Source: Desmodus rotundus (taxonomy: Eukaryota > Chordata > Mammalia > Chiroptera > Phyllostomidae). From it: 64,000 nucleotides of DNA. The position numbers and the translations under genes were made by a program. Under the pieces are notes generated by a model. It worked only from the letters and a program-made list of their open reading frames with translations. It was not told the DNA's origin and searched no databases. Location of the stretch: NCBI RefSeq assembly GCF_022682495.2, contig NC_071392.1, positions 53,717,459 to 53,781,458 on the forward strand, in the 5' to 3' direction. Positions 35,665 to 47,072 of the stretch are shown piece by piece (the first letter of the stretch is position 1; every line of letters starts with the position of its first letter).

Positions 35665-36795
35665 TACCCAAATCAACATTTTAATTCTTTTGTGTATAAC
35701 TTTGTTGTACACTTGATAGGATGAATATATCTTGAATTAAGTGACCTGTATCTAATGTATATAAATGACTAAATTCCATTTTGGGTTTTTTTTTTTTTTT
35801 TGTAAATAGCATCCACCTAATGTTGATTCTCACTTTAAGTTTTAACTTTTCTTTTTCTTTTGTTTTTAATTTTTTATTGTTATTCAATTACAGTTGTGTG
35901 CCTTTTCTCCCCATCCCTCCACCCCAACCCAGCCAAACCCCCCTCTCTCCCCCACCTCCACCCTCCCCCTTGATTTTGTCCATGTGTCCTTTATAGTAGT
36001 TCCTGTAATCCCCTACCTCACTGTCCCCTCCCCACTCCCCCCTGTCCATTGTTAGATTGTTCTTAACTTCAATGTCTCTGGTTATATTTTGTTTCCTTTT
36101 TTTTGCCTTCTATTTATTATGTTCCAGTTAAAGGTGAGATCATATGGTATTTGTCCCTCACCATCTGGCTTATTTCACTTAGCATAATGCTCTCCAGTTC
36201 CATCCATGCTGTTGCAAAGGGTATAAGCTCCTTCTTTCTCTCTGCTGCGTAGAATTCCATTGTGTAAATATACCATAGTTTTTGGATCCACTCATTTGCT
36301 GATGGGCACTTAGGTTGCTTCCAGTACTTGCATATTGTAAAAAGGAGGCAGGAGCATAAAATGGAGCAAAAACAGCCTCTTCAACAGATGGTGTTGGGAG
36401 ATCTGGACAGCTACGTGCAAAAAAAAGAAACTCGATCACCAACTTACACCATACACAAAAATAAACTCAAGATGGATAAAAGACTTAAATATAAGTCGTA
36501 ACACCATAAAAATCCTAGAGGAAAACATTGGCAGGAAGATCTCAGACATTCCACGCAGCAACATCCTAACTTTTATTTTTCAAAAATACTTTATGACATT
36601 AAGTTTATATAAAGTTAAGAAAATATTGCTAAGCAAATTAAACTATTTAGACACCTCCACCAGTAATGTAAACCTTTTTCTACCTTGTCTTTTTAACTTA
36701 AATCCTCACCTTGATCATTTGCTAATTGCAGATTTGAAACCTGCTATTTATACAAAAATGACCATTAATAACAGGACTTCACATTTCCTTAGCAG
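35665..36795 (-). mobile_element. Unidentified ~420-base retrocopy with its own target-site duplication
   Basis: The host L1 is split by a 13-base repeat CAATAGAATTTTT at 35652-35664 and 36796-36808. The sequence between does not match L1, apart from a nested L1 at 35858-36566. On the minus strand the site reads TTTT/AAAAATTC, a good L1 endonuclease target. The remaining ~420 bases are AT-rich, with a T-tract at 35788-35803 that would be an A-tract on the inserted strand. I do not recognise the source; a 3' UTR retrocopy is possible. Confidence 0.6.
35858..36566 (-). mobile_element. Bat LINE-1 3' end with 5' inversion (twin priming)
   Basis: 35858-36341 is the antisense 3' UTR and ORF2 C-terminus, close in sequence to the 1258-8096 element. 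At about 36342 the orientation flips: 36342-36566 is ORF2 sequence in the sense direction (AGGAGGCAGGAGCATAAAATGG onward). The 15-base flank TAACTTTTCTTTTTC at 35843-35857 and its copy at 36567-36581 (14 of 15 identical) is the target-site duplication. The lesion is the usual L1 5' inversion. Confidence 0.9.
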
Positions 36796-38165
36796 CAATA
36801 GAATTTTTAAAAGTATTCAAGTAACTCACAGGGAGTCAGTGAAAAAAGTGAGAGACACAAAATAAAATGTTAGACTTAAGTCCTAATATACAAAAGATTA
36901 CAATATAGGTAAATTGTCAAATATACCAGTTAAAAGGTAAAGATTAGCAGAGCAGATTAAAAAAACATGAAAACATGACTCACCTACATGCTATCTATAA
37001 GAAACTCACCTCAAATATAATTAAATTGGTAGATTGAAAGCAAATGAATACAAAAAAGATAAAATCCTGAATACATTAATCCAAAGAAAGCAGGTGCGAC
37101 TATATTACTACATGATGAAGTGGACTTCAGAGAGCCTAATTATCAAGACAGAGATGCATTGTATCATGATATAAGAGTAAACCCACCAAGAAAAATTAGA
37201 AGCTTTTAAATGTGTACGAAGCAAACAGAATGCAAAATTTGTGAATCAAAAGTGATAGAACTGAAAAGAGAAATATTCAAATTCACAGTTATAGTTGCAG
37301 ATTTCAAGACTTTTTTTAAATCAACAACGAATGGAATAACTGGACAGAAATCAGCAAGGAAATACAAGAACTCAACAACACTATCAACAGGATGTAACTG
37401 ACATCCAGTAATCGCAGAATATATTTTTTCTGTATGTACATAGAACATATTTAATTGTAGATCATTCCCTGGGTCACAGGAAAAACCTCAACAACTTTAA
37501 AATAATTTAAATCATGGATTGTACTTTCTTACCACAATGGAATTAAGCAAGAAACCAGCAGCAGAAAGATAATATAAAAATCTTCAAACACTGGGAAACT
37601 GAACAGACTTTTAAATAATCCATGGATAAAAGGGGAAGTATCAAGGGAAGTAAAACAAATAATTAAATTGAATGGAAATGAAAATACAATGTATCAAAAT
37701 TTGCAGGATACACCTAAATCTGCACCAAGAGGGAAATTTTCAGCATTAAATACAAACCTCAGAAAAGAGGAAAAGTCTCAAATCAGTAAGTATGTACCTT
37801 AAGAACCTGGGAGGGGGGAAGCAAAATAAATCAGATGCAAACAGAAGGGAGGAATTAATAAATATAAGAGCAGAAATCAATTGAATTGAAAATAGAATAG
37901 CCAACAGAGAAAATCAATAAAACAAAGAGCTGGTTCTTTGAAAAGATTGCTAAAATTGACAACTTCTAACAAAAACTGACAAAGATGAAAAGAAAGAAGA
38001 CAAATGACAAATATTAGGAATGAAACTGAGGATATCACTACAGACTCTGCAGACATCAAAAGATAATAAAGGGGTACTATGAATGACCACTTGCACATAA
38101 ATTTGATAACTTAGATGGAATGGACTACTCCTTAAATAAACACAAATTACCACAGCTCACCCAAT

Positions 38166-38455
38166 ATGACTGATGGTTGACAGTGGGGAGGGTTTTTATG
38201 GGCTTGGTGAAAATGTTGAAAGGATTTGGAAGTACAAATTGGTAGTTATAAAATAGTCACAGAGCTGTAAATTACAAGATAAGGATATGGTCAATAATAA
38301 TGTAGTAAATATTTATAGGGCCAGGTGAGTACTTGGAATATCTGGAGGACCAATCTGTAAAGTACATGATTATCTAACCACTATGCTGTACATCCGAAAC
38401 AAGTATATTTAATATAAACAGTAATTGATAAATAAAACAAATATATAATTTGAAT
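38166..38455 (+). mobile_element. LINE-1 3' tail (L1MA-like) inside the old LINE-1
   Basis: AAGTACAAATTGGTAGTTATAAAATAGTCAC, GGTCAATAATAATGTAGTAAATATTTAT and ACCACTATGCTGTACATCCGAAAC are 3' UTR blocks of L1MA-type elements, ending in AATTGATAAATAAAAC. The ORF2 pre-RT sequence of the host stops just before it and different host sequence resumes after it. It has no coding part. Confidence 0.75.
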
Positions 38456-39990
38456 AACCCTATAACTATTAATAAAATTGAAGTCACAATTTTAAAACTT
38501 CCTGATGAAATTATTTTTAAATTGACACTAATTCTACATAATCTGTTCTAGAAATTAAATGAGGATAGAGCACATCTCAGTTCATTTTATGACACTAATA
38601 TACACTTCCTGCATAGGAAAATAGAGGTGTTCCTATGTTGAGTCTTTAATCCAGAGATTACCATAAGACCCACCATATTAACAGGCTAAAGAACAATCGT
38701 ATGATCCTATCAATCCATGAAGAAAAAACATATGACAAAAATTTTAAACCATTCATGATAAAAATCTCAGAAAAATAAGAGTACAGGAAAATTTTACCAA
38801 CTTAGGAGCATTGCAGAATTCTGTAAGTTCTAGTCACTGCAATAAGGCAATAAAAGGAAAGGAAAGGCATATAGAATGGGAACAAAGAAAATAAAAGTCA
38901 TTGTTTACAGATGACATAACTGACTATGTAGAAAATAGAAATCTACAGAAAATCCAAAACTAAAAAGTGAGTTCAGCAAGGTAGCAGAATGCACATTAAA
39001 CAAACTCAAATTAATTGTATTTCTATATACTGACAATGAATTTGTGGACACCAAAATAAAAAATAAATATGGTACCATTTACAATCTCTCAAAAATAAAA
39101 ATGAAATACTTAAATGTAAATCTAACAAAACATGTATAGGACTTGTGTGCTATTCTGATAAAGAAAATCAAACATTTAAAGAAATGAAGAGACATAAGGA
39201 TGTCACTTGTCTCAGTACTGATATGTAGGTTTAATGCAATTTCTGTCAGAATTCTAGCAAGACACAGACATGCTTATTCTAAATATTATAGATGAAGACA
39301 CAGGATCTAGACTAGCTAAAACAATTTTGAAATAGAATAAAGTGGGAGAAATTAGTATATTCAATATCAAGACTTACTATATTGCTACAGTAATTGAAGG
39401 ACAGATAAACACCTAGATCAATGGAGAAGAGAGAACCCAGAAATAGGCCCAGCTGATTTTTAACAAAAGTGCAAAAGTAATTCAATAAAAGAAAGATTAC
39501 ATTTGCAATAAATGGTGCTGGAGAAATTGCATATCCATAGGAAAAAACAAACAAAATAAACCTGTTTCACACCTTCTACAAAAATTAATTCAAAATGTAC
39601 CACAGACTTAAATGTGAAACATAAAACTATAAAACTTTTAGAACAAAGATAAGAAATTTTGGGCACCTAGGACTAGGAAAAGAGCTCTTAGACTTGACAC
39701 CAAAGCACAATCCATGAAAGAAGAAATAGTAAATTGAATCTCGTCAAAATTAAGAACTTTTCTCTTAACATTCTCCTGTTAAGAGGATGAAAAGACAAGC
39801 TACCGAAAGGGAAAAAAAGATGTCTGCAATCCACATATCTGGGAAAAGACTAGTACTCCTAGTTTAAAAAAAAAATTATACCACAGTAAAAACTCTGATT
39901 AGAAAATAGGCAAAAGACATGAACAGATATTTCTTCTAAGATGATATACAAATGACATGGAAGGATGGTCAACATCTTTACCCACTAGGG

Positions 39991-40257
39991 CAGCGATTTT
40001 CAATTGGTGTGCCACAAGGACTTTTAAAACATGCAATACCTGACTATTTAGTCAGTGGCACTGACCTCTTTTCTCTTAGATTATCAAATTAAAAAAATAA
40101 AGCCAATGGCTAACACTGTAATAGCCTTCTGGTGTGAATCAAAATTTAACCTATTTTTTGTCAGGTTGGCCAAAAATAGAATATATTTTTTGATGTGCTG
40201 CAGAATTTTAGTAATTAGTTTATGTGCCATGAGATGAAAAAAGGTTAAAAATAGCTG
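39991..40257. mobile_element. Non-autonomous hAT transposon (MITE)
   Basis: It has terminal inverted repeats CAGCGATTTTCAA and (reverse complement of the right end) CAGCTATTTTTAA. The 8-base flanks CACTAGGG (39983-39990) and CATTAGGG (40258-40265) differ at one base. Internal blocks are GTGTGCCACAAGGACTTTTAAAAC and TGACTATTTAGTCAGTGGCAC. It is 267 bases long with no transposase, so mobilisation must have been in trans. It sits in ORF2 of the old L1. Confidence 0.88.
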
Positions 40258-40557
40258 CATTAGGGGAATGTGAATTAAAACTGAAATGAGATATTGCTAC
40301 TCACTTATCAGGATGAAATATAGTTACTATGCCAAAAGCTGGAGAGAATGTGGAGACAGAGTCACTTCACTTTATACTTTGCTGGTGGGAATATAAAATG
40401 GTATGGCTGCTCTGGAAAATAGTTTGGCAGTTTCAAAAAAACCAAATGCGCAACCACCATATGACCCAGTAATTGAACTCCTGGGCATTTATTCCAGATA
40501 AATGAAAGTTCTGTTCACACAAAAATCTGTACAAAAATGTTTATAGCACCTTTATTC

Positions 40558-40852
40558 TTTTTAAAAGACATTTTTATTTTATTTTATTACATTTTTTAAT
40601 CCTCACCCAAGCATACTTTTTTCATGCCTTTAGAGAGAGAAATATTCATGCGAGAGAGAAACATTGAATGGCTGCTTCCCATATGTGCCCAGACCAAGGA
40701 TCTCATGTGCCCCATCTAGTACCTGGGATCATACATGTCCAGAACCAGGTTTGAACTGTCAACCCAGGCATGTATCCTGACTGGGGATTGTACCCACAGC
40801 TTTTTGGCCATGGGGCAGTGCCCCAATCAACTGAGCTACACTGGTCAGGGCA
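40558..40852 (-). mobile_element. Bat VES-like SINE, antisense
   Basis: On the minus strand it starts CCCTGACCAGTGTAGCTCAG. A tRNA-like region is followed by a long middle part and a GA/CT-rich tail ending in an AT-rich run. Flanks GCACCTTTATTC (40546-40557) and GCAGCTTTATTC (40853-40864) match in 11 of 12 bases. At about 295 bases it is longer and more diverged than the copy at 27921, so it is probably an older subfamily. Confidence 0.85.
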
Positions 40853-40961
40853 GCAGCTTTATTCCTAATAGTCAAAAACTGGAAACAGAACAAAGATGAA
40901 TGGATAAACAGACATCCATATCATAGAATATTACTCTGCAATAAAAAGGAATGATGTATTA

Positions 40962-42104
40962 AAACATAGGGGGAAAAATTCATAACATTTGATTTGTCAG
41001 TGATTTCTTAGATATGACACCAAAAGTACAAGCAATGAAAGCAAAAATAGATGAAGGAAATGACATCAATCTTAAAAACTACTTCACAACAAATGAAACA
41101 ATCAATATAGTGAAAAGGCAACTTACAGAGTGGGAGAAAATATTTGCAAATTATATATCTGATAAGGGCTAATATCCAAAACATATAAACAACTCCTACA
41201 ACTGAACAACAACAACAAAAACCAAGTAGCTCAATTAAAAAATGAGCAATAGACTTAAGTAGACATTTCTCCAAAGAAGATATACAAATAGACAACAAGC
41301 GTATATTTTCCTGATGATTAGTGATGCTCAGCATCACTAATCATCAGGAAAATATAAATCAAAACCACAATCAGATATCACCTTATACCCAATAGGATGG
41401 CCACTATCAAAAAGACCAAATTAACAAGTTTTGGCAAGGATGTAGAGAAATTGTAATACTTGTGAACTGTTAGTGGGGATGTAAACTAGTGCAACTGCTA
41501 TGGACAACTAGTGTTCTTCAAATATGAAAAATAAAAAATGATCCATCCAGCATTTTCACTTCTGGGTATATGTTTGAAATCGTTGAAAACAGGATCCTAA
41601 AGTGATATATGCACACACATATCCACTGCATCATTATTTACAATAGCCAAGAGGTAGAAACAGCCTAAAAGCCCATCCAAGGATGAACAGATAAAGAAAA
41701 TGTGGTATGTACATACAATGGAATACTATTTAGTCAAAAAGAAGAAAATTATGTCATATGCTACAACATGAATGAAACTTGAGAACATTATGCTAAGTGA
41801 AATAAATCAGTAAAAAATTACATACTGTATGATTCTATTATACAAGGTATGTAAAGTAGTCAAACTCTTAGAAATTAGAAATAGAATGGTGTATACTAGG
41901 AGCTAGAGGGAGGGTGAAAAGAGAAGTTGTTCAATGGTCATAGAATTTTAGTTTTACAAGATGAAAAAAATGTACTAGAGATTTGTTGCACAATAATGTA
42001 CATATAGTTTACACCACTGTACTATACAATTAAAATGATTTAGATGGTAAATTTTATGTTATGTGTTTTCCCACAGTATTTTTAAAAAGCAGCACACTTG
42101 ATAC
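40962..42104 (+). mobile_element. Second LINE-1 3' part inserted in the old LINE-1
   Basis: It restarts in the ORF2 C-terminal region after the host has already passed that point (host 40870-40960 has the AACTGGAAACAGAACAAAGATG block; this copy repeats it at 41640-41700). It continues through ORF2 (ACAATAGCCAAGAGGTAGAAAC) and a 3' UTR with GTTTACACCACTGTACTATACAATT. After 42105 the host 3' UTR resumes. It is broken throughout and carries the palindrome at 41302-41356. Confidence 0.75.
41302..41356. repeat. Near-perfect palindrome, 27-base arms
   Basis: The left arm is 41302-41328 and the right arm 41330-41356, with one base (C) between. All 27 base pairs match. The right arm is normal ORF2 sequence (AGCATCACTAATCATCAGG). 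The left arm is an inverted copy in place of the expected upstream ORF2 bases. Confidence 0.95.
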
Positions 42105-42515
42105 ACATAATAACTTGTATGGGTGACCAAGGAATTAGGCTGAGCAAAAAAAAAAAAAGCCAATCCCAGAAGTTTACATATATGATTCTTTTAAAATATA
42201 CATTCTTGAAATGAGAAAAATTATAGAAATGGATACTAGATTAGTAGTTGCTAGGCTTTAAAGAGATATTTGGCAGCAGAAACGAAGTGGGTGTGGGTAT
42301 CAAAAGGCAACATAAGGGATCCTTGTGTTTATGGAAATGTGGTGATGGAATGTATCTTGACTGTATCAATGGTCAGTATCTTGGTTGTGATATTGTACTA
42401 TAGTTTGGCAGGATGTTATCATTGGAGAATATTGGGTAAAGGGTATCCTATGATCTGTGTTATTTCTTACAACTACATGTAAATCTACAGTTATCTCAAA
42501 TAGAAAATTTTAGTA

Positions 42516-42725
42516 AAAATAAACTTTAGTGAGGTATAATTTACACACATAAAATTAATTTTTATGTGTACTATTTGATCTTGACAAAGATCTATACCTG
42601 TGTCACCATTACCACAATGAAGATACAGAACATTTCTATCACCTGAGGAAGGTTCTCCTGCCCCTTTATAAGCCATCTTCTCCACCCCAATCTTGGCTGC
42701 CTCTGCCCTGCTTTCCGTCACTGAA
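42516..42725 (-). mobile_element. LINE-1 3' UTR fragment, antisense
   Basis: ACTTTAGTGAGGTATAATTTACACAC, GTCACCATTACCACAATGAAGATA and GAACATTTCTATCACC are antisense blocks of an old L1 3' UTR (L1M-type). It begins just after the old plus-strand L1 ends. Confidence 0.75.
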
Positions 42726-45389
42726 ATGTACTTGGTCTTTTGTAAATTTTAGTATTTGCTTTACATTACACATTTAAATCTTTATTCAGAACAATAAAAT
42801 TTTCTTCAACAACTAACCACTGGTTTTGTTCCATTTGTCTTCATTTGTTGTCTTAAAAATTCTATTTATTAGATTAAATTTTGGAATTTTTTTGTGTTAA
42901 AGTTTCTTTTTCTTTTTTTATGTATGAAACTCTCAGTGAGGAGTTTTGTGATTCTATTTAAGGGTACTATGTAAAGCTGAAGCATATTATATACCACTCG
43001 TAAAATATCTCTGACTGAAGTACAACATACAAATGGAATATATAATTCATAAACTTATTTTATAGTTATCTATCAATAAATATAAAGGAATTAACTACAG
43101 TACATTTTCACGTTCCTTTTATAGAACCAATATTTGAGACAAATTACCAGTGCTTTGGAGCCAATTTTATGTTTCATGGCTGAAAATATCTATGCATTTT
43201 GAATTTATCCAACTGGAGATAACTAATTCCTCCTTCAATTTTGCAAGGACTTTTTTGCTACCTTAAAAAGTATTACAGGTAACTAGAAACCTCGTTGATT
43301 CCCCAAGTTCATTTCCTGCCAAAGTCTTTTAAATTAACAACAAACAATCACAACCATAACAACGATGAAACCCAGTCACAGATGTTAAACATTCAAAAAT
43401 TCTACTAAAATTAGGGTGGGAAGGAAAAGTAGTTAAAGATTACACTATATTATTAGGAAAGAAATTTTAAAATGCGATACTATTCTTTCTTTTTTTGAAA
43501 GAACAAATTTGTCACTAAAAATACTAAATGTTATTTTTTCCTGGAAAGAATGAATTTTCTTTAAGGAGTGACTGCATACAATGGAGATTTTTACCACAGG
43601 ATATAATCTGTGGAAACTTCATTTACCTTTTAGCGTAAGCTTCCTATTGCAGCCTATTGCCTAATCTTCCTATAACACTTCACATCCTATAACACAGGTG
43701 GTCAGTGCTACCTAAAGTGGAAGGAGAGGCCCTGGGAAGAATGGGGAGGGCTTTCCAGTTCAAAAGGGCATCATATTCACATTTCATGATATACCCTTTC
43801 CCAACTCTCTATTAAAATGCTCATGAAGACATAGGAAAAGATGAACAATTTTGAAAACCAAAGATTATAGTGAACCATTTCATAGCCACAGAAGAATTCC
43901 ATCAACCACCAAAGAGAAGAAGCTTGGGTCTCAAGCTTGGGACCACAAGTTTGGGTCTCCATCCAGCATGCTTTCTGAAAAAGTATAGCTTCATTTAACT
44001 ACAAATTTAAAAAAATAAAACAAGTTTTAAAATAAGCTGAAAATTACTATAATTAAAACATAGATAAGTGGAAATTCAGACATGTTGAATATTTTTAAAG
44101 GATAAGGCAGTTGATATAGGGGCACTCTTTGAGAAATGTTTAAGTACATTGCAGTATTAGAATCTATATTGGTAAAAAAAAACTATAGAAAATCAAATCA
44201 GCTGTTTAAGAGACAAAGATAAGTTCTTTCAGTCATGGCGTAGGTGGTGGGTGTGGGGTGCTAAATATTTGGAAAGCAAATTTTGATTTAATGTAGTGTA
44301 TTTAGAGAGTAGAGTAAGATAATATAAGACATGAATTAGGCTGACATAACTCTAAAGTTGAAAGGGAATCTGTTCCATTAGATAATTATATTTGATTACA
44401 TGTATAATTTTCTAGTGTACAATTACATGTTATATAATATATATATATATATCAAATATACCTTTCCTACATGTACATACATTCATATGTATAGAAAATA
44501 TAGTCTATCTAATGAGAAGAATGAGTAGCTACATATGCAAGTTTAGTTAAATCAGGCACCTGGGTTCTTTGTTGTATCTGTGAAACCAGCTGAATTAGGC
44601 CTATAATTATGTAAGTGTAGGTAGCATGTAGTGTGCCAATACCATTTTACTTTGATAATAAGGTGCTAGTTGTAATTTAAATTAATGAATGGAATACAGT
44701 TTTACTTTTCTTCCTTAGAAATTGTTTGCTATTTAGAATGGATTTTTTTTTTTTTTTACCAATTTTGCTTTAAATGACCATCCAAGCCTTTTTAAAAGAA
44801 TGAATGTGTTAAACCTATACTGAACACTTGGAGCACAATGATGACAATTATTTATATAGTCAGGCTAAGAAAGAGGTGAAGACAAAACAATGAGGACTGA
44901 AATTTATAGAAGCTCAAGGTGCTTCAGAAGTGATGTCTAAGATGAAGGACAGGTAGTAGTGAGCTTGACCAAAGGGCAAAGAAAGTGGTCTAGGCAGAGC
45001 AGGCATTGGTTGCAAAAAGTCTGGGACTGAAAAAGCATAAGGAAGTAGGAGAAATTTAGCATGGGCAGAATATTGAATGAACAGTGAGAGTTGGGAGATG
45101 GAAGGAGGTGTCAGAACAGGGAGGAATGCGCAGAGTTGGGTCTAGGGAGCAGGTGATGGGTAAGTGACACAAAATTCAGTAGAGTCCTATCAAGGACTAT
45201 TAACTTAGTTCTTTAAACAACAATGTATAAATATGAACAAATTTAGACTTGAGAAAGATATCTGTGACTACTGTCAGACTGGAGGAGAGCCAAGGTGACT
45301 AGTGAGGAGGCAGAGGCCAGGCATATCAGGGAATATACAATACTGAAGAATATTCAAAATATATAACTAACAATAGTAGAAACATTAGG
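42726..45389. other. No recognised gene; minor repeats
   Basis: There is an (AT)n patch at about 44435-44453, a T-tract at 44744-44757 and a threefold AAGCTTGGG-like repeat at 43920-43960. I see no coding signal. Confidence 0.5.
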
Positions 45390-45545
45390 GTGGCATTAAG
45401 CATAATGATATGAGCAAAAGCTCTAGGGCCACATGGATACAATTGCTGGGCTCACTTTGTCACATTCTCAGTTTTCTCATTTGGCAAAGGGACTGTTGAA
45501 ACAATAGAGTTGCAAAGATTGAGTAAAATAATGCATATACTGTGC
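45390..45545 (+). mobile_element. MIR-like SINE
   Basis: The sense MIR order is seen: AGCAAAAGCTCTAGGGCC, GGGCTCACTTTGTCACATTCTCAG, TTTTCTCATTTGGCAAAGGG, GTTGCAAAGATTGAGTAAAATAATGC. The copy is diverged. Confidence 0.7.
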
Positions 45546-46512
45546 TTTAAAAACAGTATAGGATTGATATATGGTTACTATTACCTTTCTAATGATTGTT
45601 ATTTTATCACAGGACAAAAAGTGAAATATATTTTATGAGATCTTATCCTTGCAAAAGTATAATGGAAAAAGAATATATCAAAATCTACAAAAAGTTTACT
45701 TGTTATTTATCAAAGCAGAGGAAAGACAAAGGAGAAACCTCCTATGTTTTGATGTTGCTTATTTATTGTTACCCCAAAATTGTTATAGGAAACCAATCAT
45801 ACAAACCCAAAGCTTTAAGAATAACAACTCAATATGTGTGTGTGTGCTGTGTAAAAAACATCCTATTATTTGGCATGCCATACGCTGAAGTGCCCACAGA
45901 AGTCACTTACCTCCCCATGTGGGTCATTTAAATATTCTGAAACATACCAAAACAGTGCATGGAAAAATCAGCTGTCACAACAAGTTTTTCTACATTTCCC
46001 CTAACACTGCACCTTTTTTCCGCCCCCCCCAGTATCTCATCAGGCAACCATAAAACAAATGCTGCATCACTGCATAACCAGGTTGATATTCTAACAGGAA
46101 TAGTTGGGATTTCACAGCCTAATATCCTGTCTCTTACCCTCAGCCAGTTCTCCATTTTAGGATCTGTTCTTAAAGCACCTCCTCATAGTTTCAAAATCTG
46201 CATCAATTAGGAATTTTATCAGCTACAAGTAATAGAAATTCCAGCTAATAGTGGTATAAAAATAGTTTGTTTTAATTACTTATGGGTGGTAGGATGTAGC
46301 TAGCACTAGATCACTTAGTCAGCAGTGTTATCAGGAACCTAAGCTCTCTCCTGTTTACTCTACAATCCCTCACCCTTAGTTTTCACCCTCATTCTTGCTG
46401 GGTCCTAGCTGTAAGATAGCTAGCTACCTCAATTCTAGAGATCAGTGTGTTCAAAGCAGAAACACGAGGGAGGGAGCTTTGTAAGTAAATTCTGTGTACG
46501 AGTTCCTTTTTT
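45546..46512. other. No recognised gene or repeat
   Basis: A chance open frame of 111 codons at 45596-45931 has no recognisable domain and a high stop density in the flanks. A C-run lies at 46023-46030. Confidence 0.45.
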
Positions 46513-46540
46513 AAGAAAGCTCCCTTAAAGCGATTGAAAG

Positions 46541-47049
<509 letters not shown>

Positions 47050-47072
47050 GCTGTTACAGAACTTTACAGAGG

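Larger units (their letters stand above)
34420..42512 (+). mobile_element. Old, heavily decayed LINE-1, interrupted many times
   Basis: L1M-type order is kept. ORF1 covers 34420-35300 (ATCATGGAGGCCAACAAAAAAGTGG is its C-terminal block). The spacer runs to 35664, the ORF2 endonuclease and linker occupy 36796-38165, and the RT to C-terminal part covers 38456-40960 in pieces. The 3' UTR is 42105-42512 (TTGTGATATTGTACTATAG to TACATGTAAATCTACAG). All frames are broken. Insertions listed separately at 35665-36795, 35858-36566, 38166-38455, 39991-40257, 40558-40852 and 40962-42104 account for the extra length. Confidence 0.85.

Noticed and set aside
44435..44453. Possible regulatory AT-rich element
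   Set aside because: It is a simple (AT)n run with no other signal.
45596..45931. 111-codon open frame
   Set aside because: It has no recognisable domain, an unusual cysteine-rich end and no supporting context. It is probably chance.
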